Positions 27,131-35,795 of a stretch of DNA of 64,000 nt are shown piece after piece. Below the pieces are notes generated by a model. The model did not search any database and was not told the origin of the DNA. It was given only the letters and a program-made list of their open reading frames with translations. The DNA comes from CBDFKJ01 sp965248805 (lineage in GTDB: Bacteria; Pseudomonadota; Alphaproteobacteria; UBA6615). The stretch is taken from the NCBI GenBank assembly GCA_965248805.1, contig CBDFKJ010000009.1:1612001-1676000 (forward strand). Direction: 5' to 3'. Position 1 is the stretch's first letter; every line of letters begins with the position of its first letter. A program made the translations under genes and the position numbers.

Positions 27131-27244
27131 GCAACCTGCGATTCCTGGTCGTGTGGAAGACTTGCGCGGTGCTGATCGTGTTCGGGCTCGGGATCGCTGT
27201 CGGCGCAACCTGGAGCCTCGCAGCCACTCGCGGCAGCGAACTGC
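27131..27244 (+). pseudogene. Small membrane protein, 3' fragment after IS copy 1
   Basis: Continuation of the 25639 frame: GNLRFLVVWKTCAVLIVFGL then GIAVGATWSLAATRGSELRD. One hydrophobic helix. The frame runs on into the next (methylase) gene without its own stop, so the native end is unclear. Confidence 0.5.
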
Positions 27245-27247
27245 GTG

Positions 27248-27460
27248 ATGGCGCAGAACGTCTCGACAGCGGTGATGGCGCGGCGGCACGAGCCACCGGA
27301 CTCGCTCGACTACTTCCCGACGCCGCCTTGGGCGACGCGAGCGCTCTGCGAGCATCTCGATTGTTGGGGCAAAATTGGGCTGGAGTCCGCATGGGACCCA
27401 GCGCTGGCGGAGTACTTCGCCCGCGTCGAAAGCGTCTGACGTCCACGACTATGGGAGCGG
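27248..27460 (+). pseudogene. Phage DNA methyltransferase remnant
   Basis: MAQNVSTAVMARRHEPPD, then SLDYFPTPPWATRALCEHLD matches the N-terminus of small phage DNA methylases (YFPTPPWATRAL). The glycine-rich SAM motif expected after W-D/E-PACG is deleted and the frame jumps to LAEYFARVE. A shift then hides SDVHDYGSG, which follows in the +1 frame. Degraded by deletion plus frameshift. Confidence 0.6.
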
Positions 27461-27492
27461 TTAAACGACTTTCGCAAAACGGTATAGAACGC

Positions 27493-27727
27493 TTCTACTC
27501 ATGCGTATTTCGACGCGAACAAAATCGGTTTTGAAATTCTTGACGATGAAGGCGGAACTGTAGCCAGGGGATATTTTGTTGGCGACGACAGCCGCCGGGG
27601 TTGGCTCATGTGTTTGGCGCGAAATTTCAACAAAGTAGCTCCGAAGCCAAAACGCATCGAATACGACGACGGCCGGAAGTGGGTGTATCGCGAAGATTGG
27701 GAGTGCGTAATAGAGGAACAGGAATAA
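27493..27727 (+). pseudogene. Unidentified gene fragment lacking a start
   Basis: Open frame after a TAG: FDANKIGFEILDDEGGTVAR, YFVGDDSRRGWLMCLARNF, RKWVYREDWECVIEEQE, TAA. Composition is clearly protein-like and AT-richer than its surroundings. No start codon in the right place, so probably a 5'-truncated foreign gene. Family unknown. Confidence 0.4.
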
Positions 27728-27734
27728 CCTCCAG

Positions 27735-28025
27735 TCAGTCCTTACCGCGCCGTACAAACACCATACCACCCATGATGACGCCAACTATTGCGAGCTAAAC
27801 CAGTATCCTCACAATATAAACTTCTATTCCATAGATTACCTGCAGCGACGATGACGGCACAATAAGTGGTGCATAGCCCTTCGGGCTTAATTGCTTTGCT
27901 CCCTCGGAGACTGACCGTATCCACCCGACCGGCACCGGGCGGGCCGGAAAGAGCGCCGCGCCGGTCTTGTCGAGTTCATCGTCGAGGAGCGCGCCGCCGC
28001 AAGCTTGCGGCGGCGCTTCAGGCAT
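27735..28025 (-). pseudogene. Small membrane-anchored protein with premature TAG
   Basis: Minus-strand frame MPEAPPQACGGALLDDELDK...SLQVIYGIEVYIVRILV, then TAG, then in the same frame LAIVGVIMGGMVFVRRGKD to TGA (complement of 27735-27737). The stop falls inside one hydrophobic helix (IVRILV-x-LAIVGVIMGG), so a Trp-to-TAG nonsense change is likely. Resembles small phage membrane proteins. Convergent with the 27493 fragment. Confidence 0.5.
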
Positions 28026-28068
28026 TGCCGCCCAATAATTAGGAACTAAGGATCAAGGGAAAGAGCGT

Positions 28069-28642
28069 TCAGGGCTCGCTCTGTTTCCACTCGCGCGCCA
28101 AGCGTTGAGCCTCTTCCACGTGTTCGCGCGACATTTTTATTTCTAGCAGGTTCCGAGCCTCTCTGGCACCCTCAATGCCTCCCGCACCGGCGAGGTTAAG
28201 CCACATGTGTGCAAGCACGTAGTCCTGCGGAACGCCACGGCCCACTACGTACATCCCGCCAAGGAGGAGCTGCGCAGGCGCGTGGCCCTGCTCGGCCGCG
28301 CGGCGGTACCAGGACGTCGCTTCCTTGTAGTCCTGCGGAACGCCACGGCCCTCTGCGTACATCCCGCCAAGGCTGTACTACGCAGGCACGTCTCCCTGCT
28401 CAGCCGCGCGCCGGTACCACGACACCGCCTCCGCATCAAGGAGGAGATGCGCAGCCGCGTGCGCAACCGCTGTGTCCCTGCTCGGCGGCCATGCGACAAG
28501 CCCCGATTCGCATCTCCGCCGTCAAATCACTATTCAGGCAATCAGTTAGCGCGTCTTCAGCCGTCGCCGGTTGCGCATAGGCAAATATTGCCCCCAGCAA
28601 CGGACCGCACACAACGAGTCTCAAGACCGATTTCAAGGTCAT
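28069..28642 (-). pseudogene. Secreted Sel1-repeat (TPR-like) protein, broken
   Basis: The start at 28642 gives MTLKSVLRLVVCGPLLGAIF, a Sec signal peptide, then DALTDCLNSDLTAEMRIGAC. A frameshift follows and the next repeat unit (SWYRRAAEQGDVPA) ends at an in-frame TAG (~28380). From 28362 two further Sel1 units are intact: MYAEGRGVPQDYKEATSWYR and LLLGGMYVVGRGVPQDYVLA, then a C-terminal helix. Sel1 proteins act in protein-protein contacts, often in envelope or virulence settings. Two lesions make this a pseudogene. 28643-28868 holds no recognised feature. Confidence 0.75.
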
Positions 28643-28874
28643 AGAAGTAACCTTCGGGTTAGACGCCTCGCGGCGTCCCGAGATCGCCACGCGCAAGCCT
28701 TCATAGTTGTTATCCTCTCTCTCTCTGCGGGTGCACAATAAAAACGTATAGCGCGGAGGTCTCCGCGGCTGCCGGAGATGCGCAAGGTAACATGATCGGC
28801 GGGTCCTTCCTGGCGCTGAACGCAAGTGGGCGGGCTTTGCGCGAAATCGCGCCAGCGACAGGCCGAAAAACTGG

Positions 28875-29235
28875 GTTACCACTAGGTTACCACCGGTTAC
28901 CAGCTGCGCCCGGCGGATAAAATAACGACATTACAAAGATTTAGACCAAGATCAGGGTGGTAACCTGGGTGGTAACCGAGGTTACCACCGGCTGCCGCTC
29001 GCTGTCCCGGTCGAGCGGAATAACCACGCATTGTCAATGACTTACGGACCATCCGGGGGTGGTAACCTGGGTGGTAACCCAAGTGGTAACCACGGTTTGC
29101 CGGTTACCACCCTGCCGGAGCCGGAAAACGATGTTATTGCAAAGACTTAGGCTAAATTCAGGGTGGTAACCTGGGTGGTAACCACCTGGTAACCAGAGCC
29201 CTTGGTTGCCACCCAGGTTACCACCCTTGGTTACC
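28875..29235. repeat. GGTAACC array with exact 23-bp repeat every ~103 bp
   Basis: By my count 15 copies of GGTAAC/GTTACC. Three identical 23-mers (GGGTGGTAACCTGGGTGG plus TAACC) sit at 28955-28977, 29057-29079 and 29161-29183, spaced 102 and 104 bp. Each is preceded by a related ~35-bp AT-rich leader containing (A/T)TTAG-type or CTTACGG/CTTAGGC cores, so the whole unit is ~103 bp. Further inverted copies (GGTTACCACC) lie between. No spacer/leader architecture or cas genes, so not CRISPR. Possibly a binding-site cluster for an element-encoded protein. Confidence 0.8.
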
Positions 29236-29362
29236 ACCATCGAGGGACGCCGGACCGGCGCGATCGGCACCGGCCGGCGCGGTGCGCCGTCCACCAACGA
29301 GACATCGACATCGGCCGTCCCGCCCTGCCGGGCGCGGGTGGCCTTTTCGCGATGGGAAACCC

Positions 29363-29530
29363 ATGACCCAGCACCCGCCAATCATGCATGTGATCTCGCT
29401 CGGCGCCGGCGTCCAGTCGACGACCATGGCGCTGATGGCGGCTCACGGCGAGATCGAGCCGATGCCGGACGCCGCCATCTTCGCCGACACCGGCGCCGAG
29501 CCGAAGGCGGTCTACGAGCATCTGGACTAG
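29363..29530 (+). pseudogene. PAPS-reductase-like (PP-loop) protein, truncated by IS copy 2
   Basis: N-terminal 55 codons only: MTQHPPIMHVISLGAGVQST, then DAAIFADTGAEPKAVYEHLD. The SLGAGVQST loop and FADTGAEP motif are those of phage phosphoadenosine-phosphosulfate reductase-like ATP pyrophosphatases. The TAG at 29528 belongs to the IS target site. The sequence beyond the IS (30985 on) does not continue the protein, so the 3' part was deleted, not merely displaced. Confidence 0.75.
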
Positions 29531-30984
29531 CAGCCCGGTGATGAAGTCGCGCTTTGATCAATCGGTTTCGGGGGCGACGATGATGATGATAACGAGCATG
29601 GCTGGTTTGCCTTCGATGTTCGCCACGATGGCGATCGCCAGGGCAGCATCGAACTGAATAACGAACAAAAGGGTGCTCTTTGCACTCGCAGCCTCCCTCG
29701 GCGTGCCTGATCCGAACAGCGCGCGCATCAGAATGCCGAGATTGAACCCGGCGACATGGATCAGGTAGCGTTTGTGGACGTTCTCGCGCGCCCGCAGCAA
29801 CGCGCGGCGCATGCCGCCACGGTCGAGGACATGGGCGAAGCTGCGCTCGACCATCTCACCGCGCCTGCGCATGGCGTTCCGCGCGACGCCGGACTTCAAT
29901 CGCGCCCGGTTGGCGTAGACAGCCTGACGTGCCGCCTGGTCGCCATGCCAGCGCAGATAGCCGTTGGCGGGCTCCGGCTCGGAGATCCGCGTTTTCCAGA
30001 CGCCGCCGTCGAGGTCTTTCAGCCCCTCGCGTGAATGATAGCCCTTGTCGCCAACGAGACTGCAGGGCTCTGCCCGTGTTGGAGCCAGGCCGACCTCGGC
30101 GAGGTTGCGCGCGGCCGCCTCCAGCGTCCCAGGCAAAGTCGTCGTGTCGCCTTCATCGGCTGGATAGATCGGCGCCGCAACGATGACGCCGGTATCGAGA
30201 TCGACCGCGTGCTCGGGCTTGTAGGCCAGATGCGTGGTGCCGTCCTTCATCCGCGCGATCTTCGCATCAGGATCGGTCGGGCTCGTCCAATCCTTGTTCG
30301 AAAGCTTCTTGCCCTTCCGCCGGCGATCGAGCCGGACGAGGTCGTCGATCGTCGGCGTTTCGACGCCACTCTCCTTCGCCATTTGCGTCAGCATCTCGCG
30401 ATAGGTCTCGCCGCTATCGCGCCGCACGATGGCTCGCAGGGCGGCGTTGGCTTCCATCGTCGAGCCGTCGACGCCGATCCGCTCGCCCTTCACCAGACCG
30501 CGCGCGGCGACGAGAGCCAGAACCCAGTCGAAAACCTTTTCATGGACCTCGTGCGGCAGCCGGCCGCGCGTCTTCGACAACCAGGAATGATCGGGAACCT
30601 TGTCCCGGTTCGCCAACCGCAGAAACGCGCGAAGCGACAGCGAATCCGAACAGCGCCAAGCGATGCCGCGCTCGCTGCCGATGCCCTCGAAATAGCCGAT
30701 CATGTGCATCCGGAAATAACGCCCCGGCGGCAGCGAAGGAGCCCCCATCCGAGGTGCGTAGTATGGCTTGCACGTCGCCTCCACGAAGCCGTCAAAGCCA
30801 GACTCGGTCAGCAACTCATGCAGCCGGTCGGAAAACGCGTGTCCAGGCGAACGCGGCATCTCCGCCCATGTCACCACGAGGTCACCCTGAACCTCGCTCT
30901 GTCGTCTCAATGCCATCGCACGACGCCCGTCTAAATCTCTATGTTCAGACAGAATCAGACACGCCGGACTTCGTCAACGGGCTG
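29531..30984 (-). mobile_element. IS1182-like element, copy 2 (1454 bp)
   Basis: Same ends and length as copies 1 and 3. The left flank is CTAG and the right flank CTAT, an imperfect match. Left and right neighbours are unrelated (phage-type gene versus chromosomal SDR region), so the element sits at a rearrangement or deletion junction. Confidence 0.9.
29558..30916 (-). CDS. IS1182-like transposase (intact)
   Basis: A 452-residue DDE transposase: VDGSTMEANAALRAIV (first D), SLVGDKGYHSREGLKDL (second D), RRGEMVERSFAHVLDRGG (E). The N-terminal region with FRMHMIGYFEGIGSERGIAW is typical of the IS5/IS1182 superfamily. The Trp codon mutated in copy 1 is intact here. It differs from copy 3 by only a few silent changes. 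Likely the active source of transposition. Confidence 0.9.
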   Translation of the reverse strand: MALRRQSEVQGDLVVTWAEMPRSPGHAFSDRLHELLTESGFDGFVEATCKPYYAPRMGAPSLPPGRYFRMHMIGYFEGIGSERGIAWRCSDSLSLRAFLRLANRDKVPDHSWLSKTRGRLPHEVHEKVFDWVLALVAARGLVKGERIGVDGSTMEANAALRAIVRRDSGETYREMLTQMAKESGVETPTIDDLVRLDRRRKGKKLSNKDWTSPTDPDAKIARMKDGTTHLAYKPEHAVDLDTGVIVAAPIYPADEGDTTTLPGTLEAAARNLAEVGLAPTRAEPCSLVGDKGYHSREGLKDLDGGVWKTRISEPEPANGYLRWHGDQAARQAVYANRARLKSGVARNAMRRRGEMVERSFAHVLDRGGMRRALLRARENVHKRYLIHVAGFNLGILMRALFGSGTPREAASAKSTLLFVIQFDAALAIAIVANIEGKPAMLVIIIIVAPETD

Positions 30985-31044
30985 CTATGGAGTGACGGTC
31001 GGTATCGCATCGCTTTATCCCGGGCTCGATTCCGTTCGTTTGCT

Positions 31045-31785
31045 TCACAACGACATGCCGCCGTCGATGACGTGGATCGTGCCGGTCGTGTAGCCAGACT
31101 CATCCCCGCCCAAGTAGATGCACAGCGCCGCAACCTCCTCGGCGGTACCGAGGCGGCCAATGGGCTGGCGATCGATGAACGCCTGCCGCGCGGCGACCGG
31201 ATCATCGAAGCCGGCGATACGCTCTTGCAGCGACGGCGTGTCGACGGTGCCGGGACAGATGGCGTTGCAGCGTATGCCGCGGCTGACGAAGTCGCTGGCG
31301 ACCGACTTGGTAAGACCGATCACCGCCGCCTTCGAGGCGCCGTAGGCACAGCGATTGGCGACGCCCATAACGCTGGAGGCCACCGACGATATGTTCACGA
31401 TTGAGCCGCTGCCGGCATCCAGCATCGCCGGCAGGAAATCCTGGATGAGGCGAAACATCGACGTGACGTTAACGGCGAATGCCTGGTCCCAGTCTTCCGG
31501 CGTGCACTCCAGGATCGAGCCATGAGCCACCGTACCGGCACAGTTGACGAGCACGTCGAGCGCGCCCAGCTCCTTGGCCGCGCCGTCGATCTCCAAATTG
31601 TCGCAAACATCGAGGCGGCGCGTCGTCACGCCGGCGACATCGGCAAGCTCCCCCAACTTCTCTGTGTTGATGTCGGTGGCCCAGACCGCCACGCCCTGGT
31701 CCGCCAGCGCCAGCGTGGTCGCGCGACCGATACCCTGCGCCGCCGCGGTCACCATCGCCGTCTTGCCTGCGAGCCTGTCGCCCAT
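31045..31785 (-). CDS. SDR-family dehydrogenase, DHRS6/BDH2-like
   Basis: A 246-residue short-chain dehydrogenase. NAD-binding TAAAQGIGRA is near residues 13-22, D in WATDIN favours NAD(H), NCAGTV follows, and catalytic S/Y/K are in NISSVASSV and CAYGASKAAVIG. Segments VANRCAYGASKAAVIGLTKS and ICPGTVDTPSLQERI closely resemble the DHRS6/BDH2 subfamily (3-hydroxybutyrate dehydrogenase type 2-like). The exact substrate cannot be decided from sequence. It is divergent from the transaminase at 31918 with a 132-bp shared promoter region. Intact. Confidence 0.85.
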   Translation of the reverse strand: MGDRLAGKTAMVTAAAQGIGRATTLALADQGVAVWATDINTEKLGELADVAGVTTRRLDVCDNLEIDGAAKELGALDVLVNCAGTVAHGSILECTPEDWDQAFAVNVTSMFRLIQDFLPAMLDAGSGSIVNISSVASSVMGVANRCAYGASKAAVIGLTKSVASDFVSRGIRCNAICPGTVDTPSLQERIAGFDDPVAARQAFIDRQPIGRLGTAEEVAALCIYLGGDESGYTTGTIHVIDGGMSL

Positions 31786-31917
31786 AGCCGTCTCCGAAAG
31801 GTCAAGATGGCGCCATGATAACGGCGGGCCGGTGAATGGCCAGCCACGGCCGGCTTGTATTCGGCCACAGCCAGGGCGACGCTATCCACAAGTTACGCCG
31901 CCGTAAGAGGGCCCCCA

Positions 31918-33242
31918 TGCCGGATAGCGCCGCGATCCCGAACGATCTGCAGTCGTATTGGATGCCGTTCACGGCCAATCGCCATTTCAAGGCCAACCCG
32001 CGGCTGTTCGCGCAGGCCAGGGGCATGCACTACACAACCGTCGACGGCCGGCAGGTGCTCGACGGCACGGCCGGGCTGTGGTGCGTCAATGCCGGTCACT
32101 GCCGTCCGGAGATCGTCGCGGCGATCCAGGCGCAAGCGGCGCGCATGGACTACGCCACCGCGTTCCAGATGGGTCATCCAGGCGCATTTGAACTGGCGGC
32201 GCGGTTGGCGGCTCTAATGCCGGGCGATCTGGATCGCGTGTTCTTCTGCAATTCGGGCTCCGAGGCTGTGGAGACGGCGCTGAAGATCGCCATCGCCTAT
32301 CACCACGTGCGCGGCGAGGGCACCCGAACCCGGCTGATCGGGCGCGAGCGCGGCTATCATGGGGTCAATTTCGGCGGCATGTCGGTGGGCGGCATCGTCG
32401 GCAATCGCAAAGTGTTCGGGCCGCTGCTCAACGGCGTCGACCACTTGCCGCATACGCACGATCCGGCACGCAATGCCTTCTCGCGCGGCCAGCCCGAACG
32501 CGGCGTTGAATTCGCCGACGCCCTGGAGCGTATCGTCGCGCTGCACGACGCCTCCACCATCGCCGCGGTTATCGTGGAGCCGGTGGCGGGCTCGACCGGC
32601 GTGCTGGTGCCGCCGAAGGGCTATCTCGAACGCCTGCGTGCCATTTGCGACCGGCACGGCATCCTATTGATCTTCGACGAAGTGATCACTGGCTTCGGCC
32701 GTTTAGGTGCGTCTTTCGCGGTGGAGAGGTTCGGCGTCGTGCCCGATCTGGTGACTGTGGCCAAGGGCGTCACCAATGCAGCCGTGCCGATGGGGGCCGT
32801 GTTGGCGAAGACTGAAATCTACGACGCTTTCATGCGCGGCCCGGACTATGCCGTCGAACTGGCCCACGGCTACACTTTTTCCGGCCATCCGCTGGCCACG
32901 GCGGCGGCGCTCGCGGCCTTGAATGTTTATCGGAGCGACGGTCTGTTCCAACGCGCGAGCGACCTCGCACCGCACTGGGAGGACGCGATCCACAGTCTCA
33001 AGGACGCGCGCCATGTCATTGACTTGCGCAACTTTGGCCTGATGGCTGGCATCGAACTGGATCCCCGCCAGGGGGCGCCGGCTGCGCCTGCCTTCGAGGC
33101 CTTCTTGAAGTGCTACGACAAGGGCGTGCTCATCCGTACCACCGCAGACATCATCGCCCTGTCGCCGCCGTTGATCATCGAGCGGGCGCAAATCGATCAA
33201 ATCGTCGAGACCATTCGCGCCGCGTTATCCGAAGTCGACTAA
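31918..33242 (+). CDS. Class III PLP aminotransferase, beta-alanine:pyruvate type
   Basis: A 441-residue fold-type I transaminase. Opening LQSYWMPFTANRHFKANPR, GLWCVNAGHCRPEI and FFCNSGSEAVETALKIA are hallmarks of omega-amino-acid:pyruvate transaminases. Schiff-base lysine near residue 283 in TVAKGVTNAAVPMGAV, and the PLP-binding D in LIFDEVITGFGR. I chose ATG 31918; the upstream open frame has no family similarity. Converts beta-alanine or related omega-amines plus pyruvate to the semialdehyde plus alanine. The divergent SDR could handle a linked carbonyl, which is inference. Confidence 0.88.
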
Positions 33243-33252
33243 GCGGAGAGCC

Positions 33253-33747
33253 CTACGCGCAGTCACGCACGAAGCCGGCCAGCGCGTGCGACGGCTCCAG
33301 GGTCCAGAAACTGCCGGCGCGGCCGGATGTGGACGGCAGGACGAACACGACGGTGTCGCCTAGCGCCACCGCCTGGCGGCCATAGTCGAGCCTTGCTGAG
33401 GTGAGCACCAACTTCGCCGCGCGCTTGCCGACGAAGCCGAAAGCGCGGGGCGAGAATTTGGCGATGGCAGTGCGCACGCGGTCGGGCGCGGCGGTGGTGA
33501 GTTCGTCGTCGTTGCCGAACTCGGTCTTGGTGACGTCGGTGAGGCCGATGCCATAGCCGAGAAGTTGGGGATATTCCTGCGGCGCCAGTCGCCGTGGCGT
33601 CAACCCCACGTCATACAATGTCGGCCAAAACTTGTTCCCGGGAAAGGCGTAGTAGGCACGCGCACGGGCCGAAGCGACGCTGGGCGCCGAGCCGCACAGA
33701 ATCAACTTCAAGCCCGGCGCCAGCAGGTCTGGAACGATGTCGCTCAT
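33253..33747 (-). CDS. mug: Mismatch-specific uracil/thymine DNA glycosylase (Mug/TDG family)
   Basis: A 164-residue UDG-superfamily protein. Motif A is LILCGSAPS with an aligned YYAFPGNKFWPTLYDVGL, the GN-FW element typical of Mug. The C-terminal motif VFVLPSTSGRAG corresponds to the NPSG-type minor-groove loop. The catalytic Asn of classical Mug (GINPG) is not seen in LCGSAPS, as in many alphaproteobacterial members, so activity may be shifted to other mismatches. It ends 10 bp from the transaminase stop (convergent) and lies 10 bp downstream of glpK. Confidence 0.82.
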   Translation of the reverse strand: MSDIVPDLLAPGLKLILCGSAPSVASARARAYYAFPGNKFWPTLYDVGLTPRRLAPQEYPQLLGYGIGLTDVTKTEFGNDDELTTAAPDRVRTAIAKFSPRAFGFVGKRAAKLVLTSARLDYGRQAVALGDTVVFVLPSTSGRAGSFWTLEPSHALAGFVRDCA

Positions 33748-33757
33748 ACGCCTCCCG

Positions 33758-35239
33758 CTAACGTGTAAGCACGCGATTCAGAGCCGTGCGCCAACCCGCC
33801 AGCCGGTGCTCGCGGTCGGCCGCCGGGGTGCCGGGGTCGAAGCGGGCGTCCTCACGCCAGCGTTGGGCGATCTCATCTAGGGAGCCGAACACACCGGCCT
33901 GCAGACCGGCGAGCCAGGCGGCGCCCAGCGCCGTGGTCTCGTTGACCGCCGGCCGCGCCACCGGCAGGCCGAGTGTGTCGGCAAGGAACTGCATCAGCCA
34001 GCCGTTTTCGACCATGCCACCATCGACCCTCAATTCGTGCGGCGCGTTGCCGAAATCGGCCGCCATCGCCTCGATCAGATCGTGGGTCTGGTAAGCGACC
34101 GACTCCAGGGCCGCACGAACGATCTGCGACACGCCGCTCGCCCGGGTGAGACCGACGATGGCGCCGCGCGCGTCGGCGTCCCAATGCGGCGCGCCCAAGC
34201 CGGTGAACGCGGGCACCAGGTACACACCGGCGGTGTCGACGAGCGCATCGGCGTGGTTTTCCGATTGTGCCGCGTGATCGATCACGCCGAGCCCGTCGCG
34301 CAGCCACTGGATGGCGGCGCCGGCGACGAAGATGCTGCCCTCAAGCGCGAACGTCGGCCGCCCGTCGAGGCGGTAGGCCAGTGTGATCAGCAGGCGGTGT
34401 CGCGAGCGCAAGGGTATGTCACCGGTATTGAGCACGGCGAAGGCGCCGGTGCCGTAAGTGCATTTGACCATTCCGGGCTGAAAGCATGCCTGGCCCACAG
34501 TGGCGGCGTGCTGGTCGCCGGCCATGGCGCGGACGGGCAGGGCGGCGCCAAGTAAGTCGGGATCGGTGACGCCATAGTCGGCGGCGCAGTCGCGCACCTC
34601 GGGAAGAACCGAACGCGGCACGCCGAACAGGTCCAGCAGGTCGTCGTCCCAGTCCTGGCGATGGATGTCGAACAGCATCGTACGGCTTGCGTTGGTGGCG
34701 TCGGTGGCGTGCACGCGGCCACCGGTCAGGCGCCACAGAAGGAAACTGTCGATGGTGCCAAAGGCGAGTTCCCCACGATCGGCGCGCGCGCGCGCGTCCG
34801 TCACGCTGTCGAGCAACCAGGCGAGCTTGGTCGCCGAGAAATACGGATCGATGACCAGGCCGGTCTTGGCCTGCAGGGTTGCTTTGTTGCCGTCGGCCAC
34901 CAGTTCGGCACAGCGATCGGCGGTGCGTCGATCCTGCCAGACGACGGCGTTGTACACGGGCCGACCGGTTGCGCGCTCCCACAGGAGGGTCGTCTCGCGT
35001 TGGTTGGTGATGCCGAGGCCGGCGATGCTGCCCGGGTCACACCCGTCGAGCGCTTGCCGGCAGACCGCGACCGTCGCGCGCCAAATGTCCTCCGGATCGT
35101 GCTCGACCCAGCCGTCGCGCGGGTAGATTTGCCGCAGTTCCTGCTGCGCCTGCGCTATCACCGTGCCGCCGTCGTCGAACAGCATGGCGCGGGTGCTGGT
35201 CGTGCCCTGATCGATCGCCAATAGCAGAGGTGCGCTCAC
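33758..35239 (-). CDS. glpK: Glycerol kinase
   Basis: A 493-residue FGGY-family kinase, normal length. Motifs: LLAIDQGTTSTRAMLFD (phosphate 1), VWQDRRTADRC, SATKLAWLLDS, GTIDSFLLWRLTGG, KCTYGTGAFAVLNTGD (phosphate 2), LEGSIFVAGAAIQWLRD, RVDGGMVENGWLMQFLADTL. The GTG at 35239 is chosen because conserved sequence begins two codons later; the longer frame upstream overlaps the cupin gene. Phosphorylates glycerol to glycerol-3-phosphate. No glpF or glpD in the window. Lies between mug and the cupin gene, all on the minus strand. Confidence 0.93.
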   Translation of the reverse strand: MSAPLLLAIDQGTTSTRAMLFDDGGTVIAQAQQELRQIYPRDGWVEHDPEDIWRATVAVCRQALDGCDPGSIAGLGITNQRETTLLWERATGRPVYNAVVWQDRRTADRCAELVADGNKATLQAKTGLVIDPYFSATKLAWLLDSVTDARARADRGELAFGTIDSFLLWRLTGGRVHATDATNASRTMLFDIHRQDWDDDLLDLFGVPRSVLPEVRDCAADYGVTDPDLLGAALPVRAMAGDQHAATVGQACFQPGMVKCTYGTGAFAVLNTGDIPLRSRHRLLITLAYRLDGRPTFALEGSIFVAGAAIQWLRDGLGVIDHAAQSENHADALVDTAGVYLVPAFTGLGAPHWDADARGAIVGLTRASGVSQIVRAALESVAYQTHDLIEAMAADFGNAPHELRVDGGMVENGWLMQFLADTLGLPVARPAVNETTALGAAWLAGLQAGVFGSLDEIAQRWREDARFDPGTPAADREHRLAGWRTALNRVLTR

Positions 35240-35261
35240 CGCGCGGTTACCGGAGCACCTG

Positions 35262-35648
35262 TCATTCGGTGCCGAAGCCGCGTCCGGGCCGCCTGTAGGC
35301 TTCACGCGGCGGGCTGAAGACGTCGACCACCGTGGCGCCCTTGGCGCCGGTGCGCACACCGTGCGGCACGTTGGCGGGGGTCATCGAAAAATCACCCGGC
35401 TTGGCGGCGAACTCGGCTCCATCCTGCACGCGGACGCACTCGCCCTCGATCAGGAAACCCCACTGCTCCTCGGAGTGGCTATGCACATCCGAAACCGTGT
35501 TCGGTTCGATACGGACGACCGATATCATGACGTTGTCGCCGGGGAAGATGGGCGTGCGCACGCCCTTGGCCAGGTTCCGCTCTATGCCGCCGGCTCGTTG
35601 CGCCACGTTGAACGCCCAGTCCGGTCGGCTGGCCTCATCACTCATCAT
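35262..35648 (-). CDS. Small cupin-domain protein
   Basis: About 128 residues forming one beta-barrel. Cupin motif 1: HSHSEEQWGFLIEGECVRV (metal-binding His/His/Glu) and motif 2: PGDFSMTPANVPHGV (last His). The single-domain architecture fits metal-binding sensors or small isomerases; substrate unknown. The start at 35648 has GGGG upstream; ATG 35666 or 35645 are alternatives. It is 22 bp upstream of glpK in the same direction. Confidence 0.8.
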   Translation of the reverse strand: MMSDEASRPDWAFNVAQRAGGIERNLAKGVRTPIFPGDNVMISVVRIEPNTVSDVHSHSEEQWGFLIEGECVRVQDGAEFAAKPGDFSMTPANVPHGVRTGAKGATVVDVFSPPREAYRRPGRGFGTE

Positions 35649-35704
35649 CAGTGCCCCGCGCGCCATGAAATCGGCGTCACAGTTTACGGGTATCGGTGCG
35701 GTAC

Positions 35705-35780
35705 TGGTGCCGGCGGCAGGGATCGAACCCGCGACCTACCGCTTACAAGGCGGTTGCTCTACCAGCTGAGCTACGCCGGC
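35705..35780 (-). tRNA. tRNA-Thr(UGU)
   Basis: 76-nt cloverleaf on the minus strand: acceptor GCCGGCG/CGCCGGC, D-arm AGCTCAGCTGGTAGAGC, anticodon loop CTTGTAA (TGT), T-loop GTTCGATCC, encoded CCA. Confidence 0.97.
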
Positions 35781-35795
35781 CAGCGCTGGCGAAAT

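Noticed and set aside
28875..29235. CRISPR array
   Set aside because: Repeats recur at ~103-bp intervals, the intervals are related to each other rather than unique spacers, the motif occurs inverted, and no cas genes are nearby.
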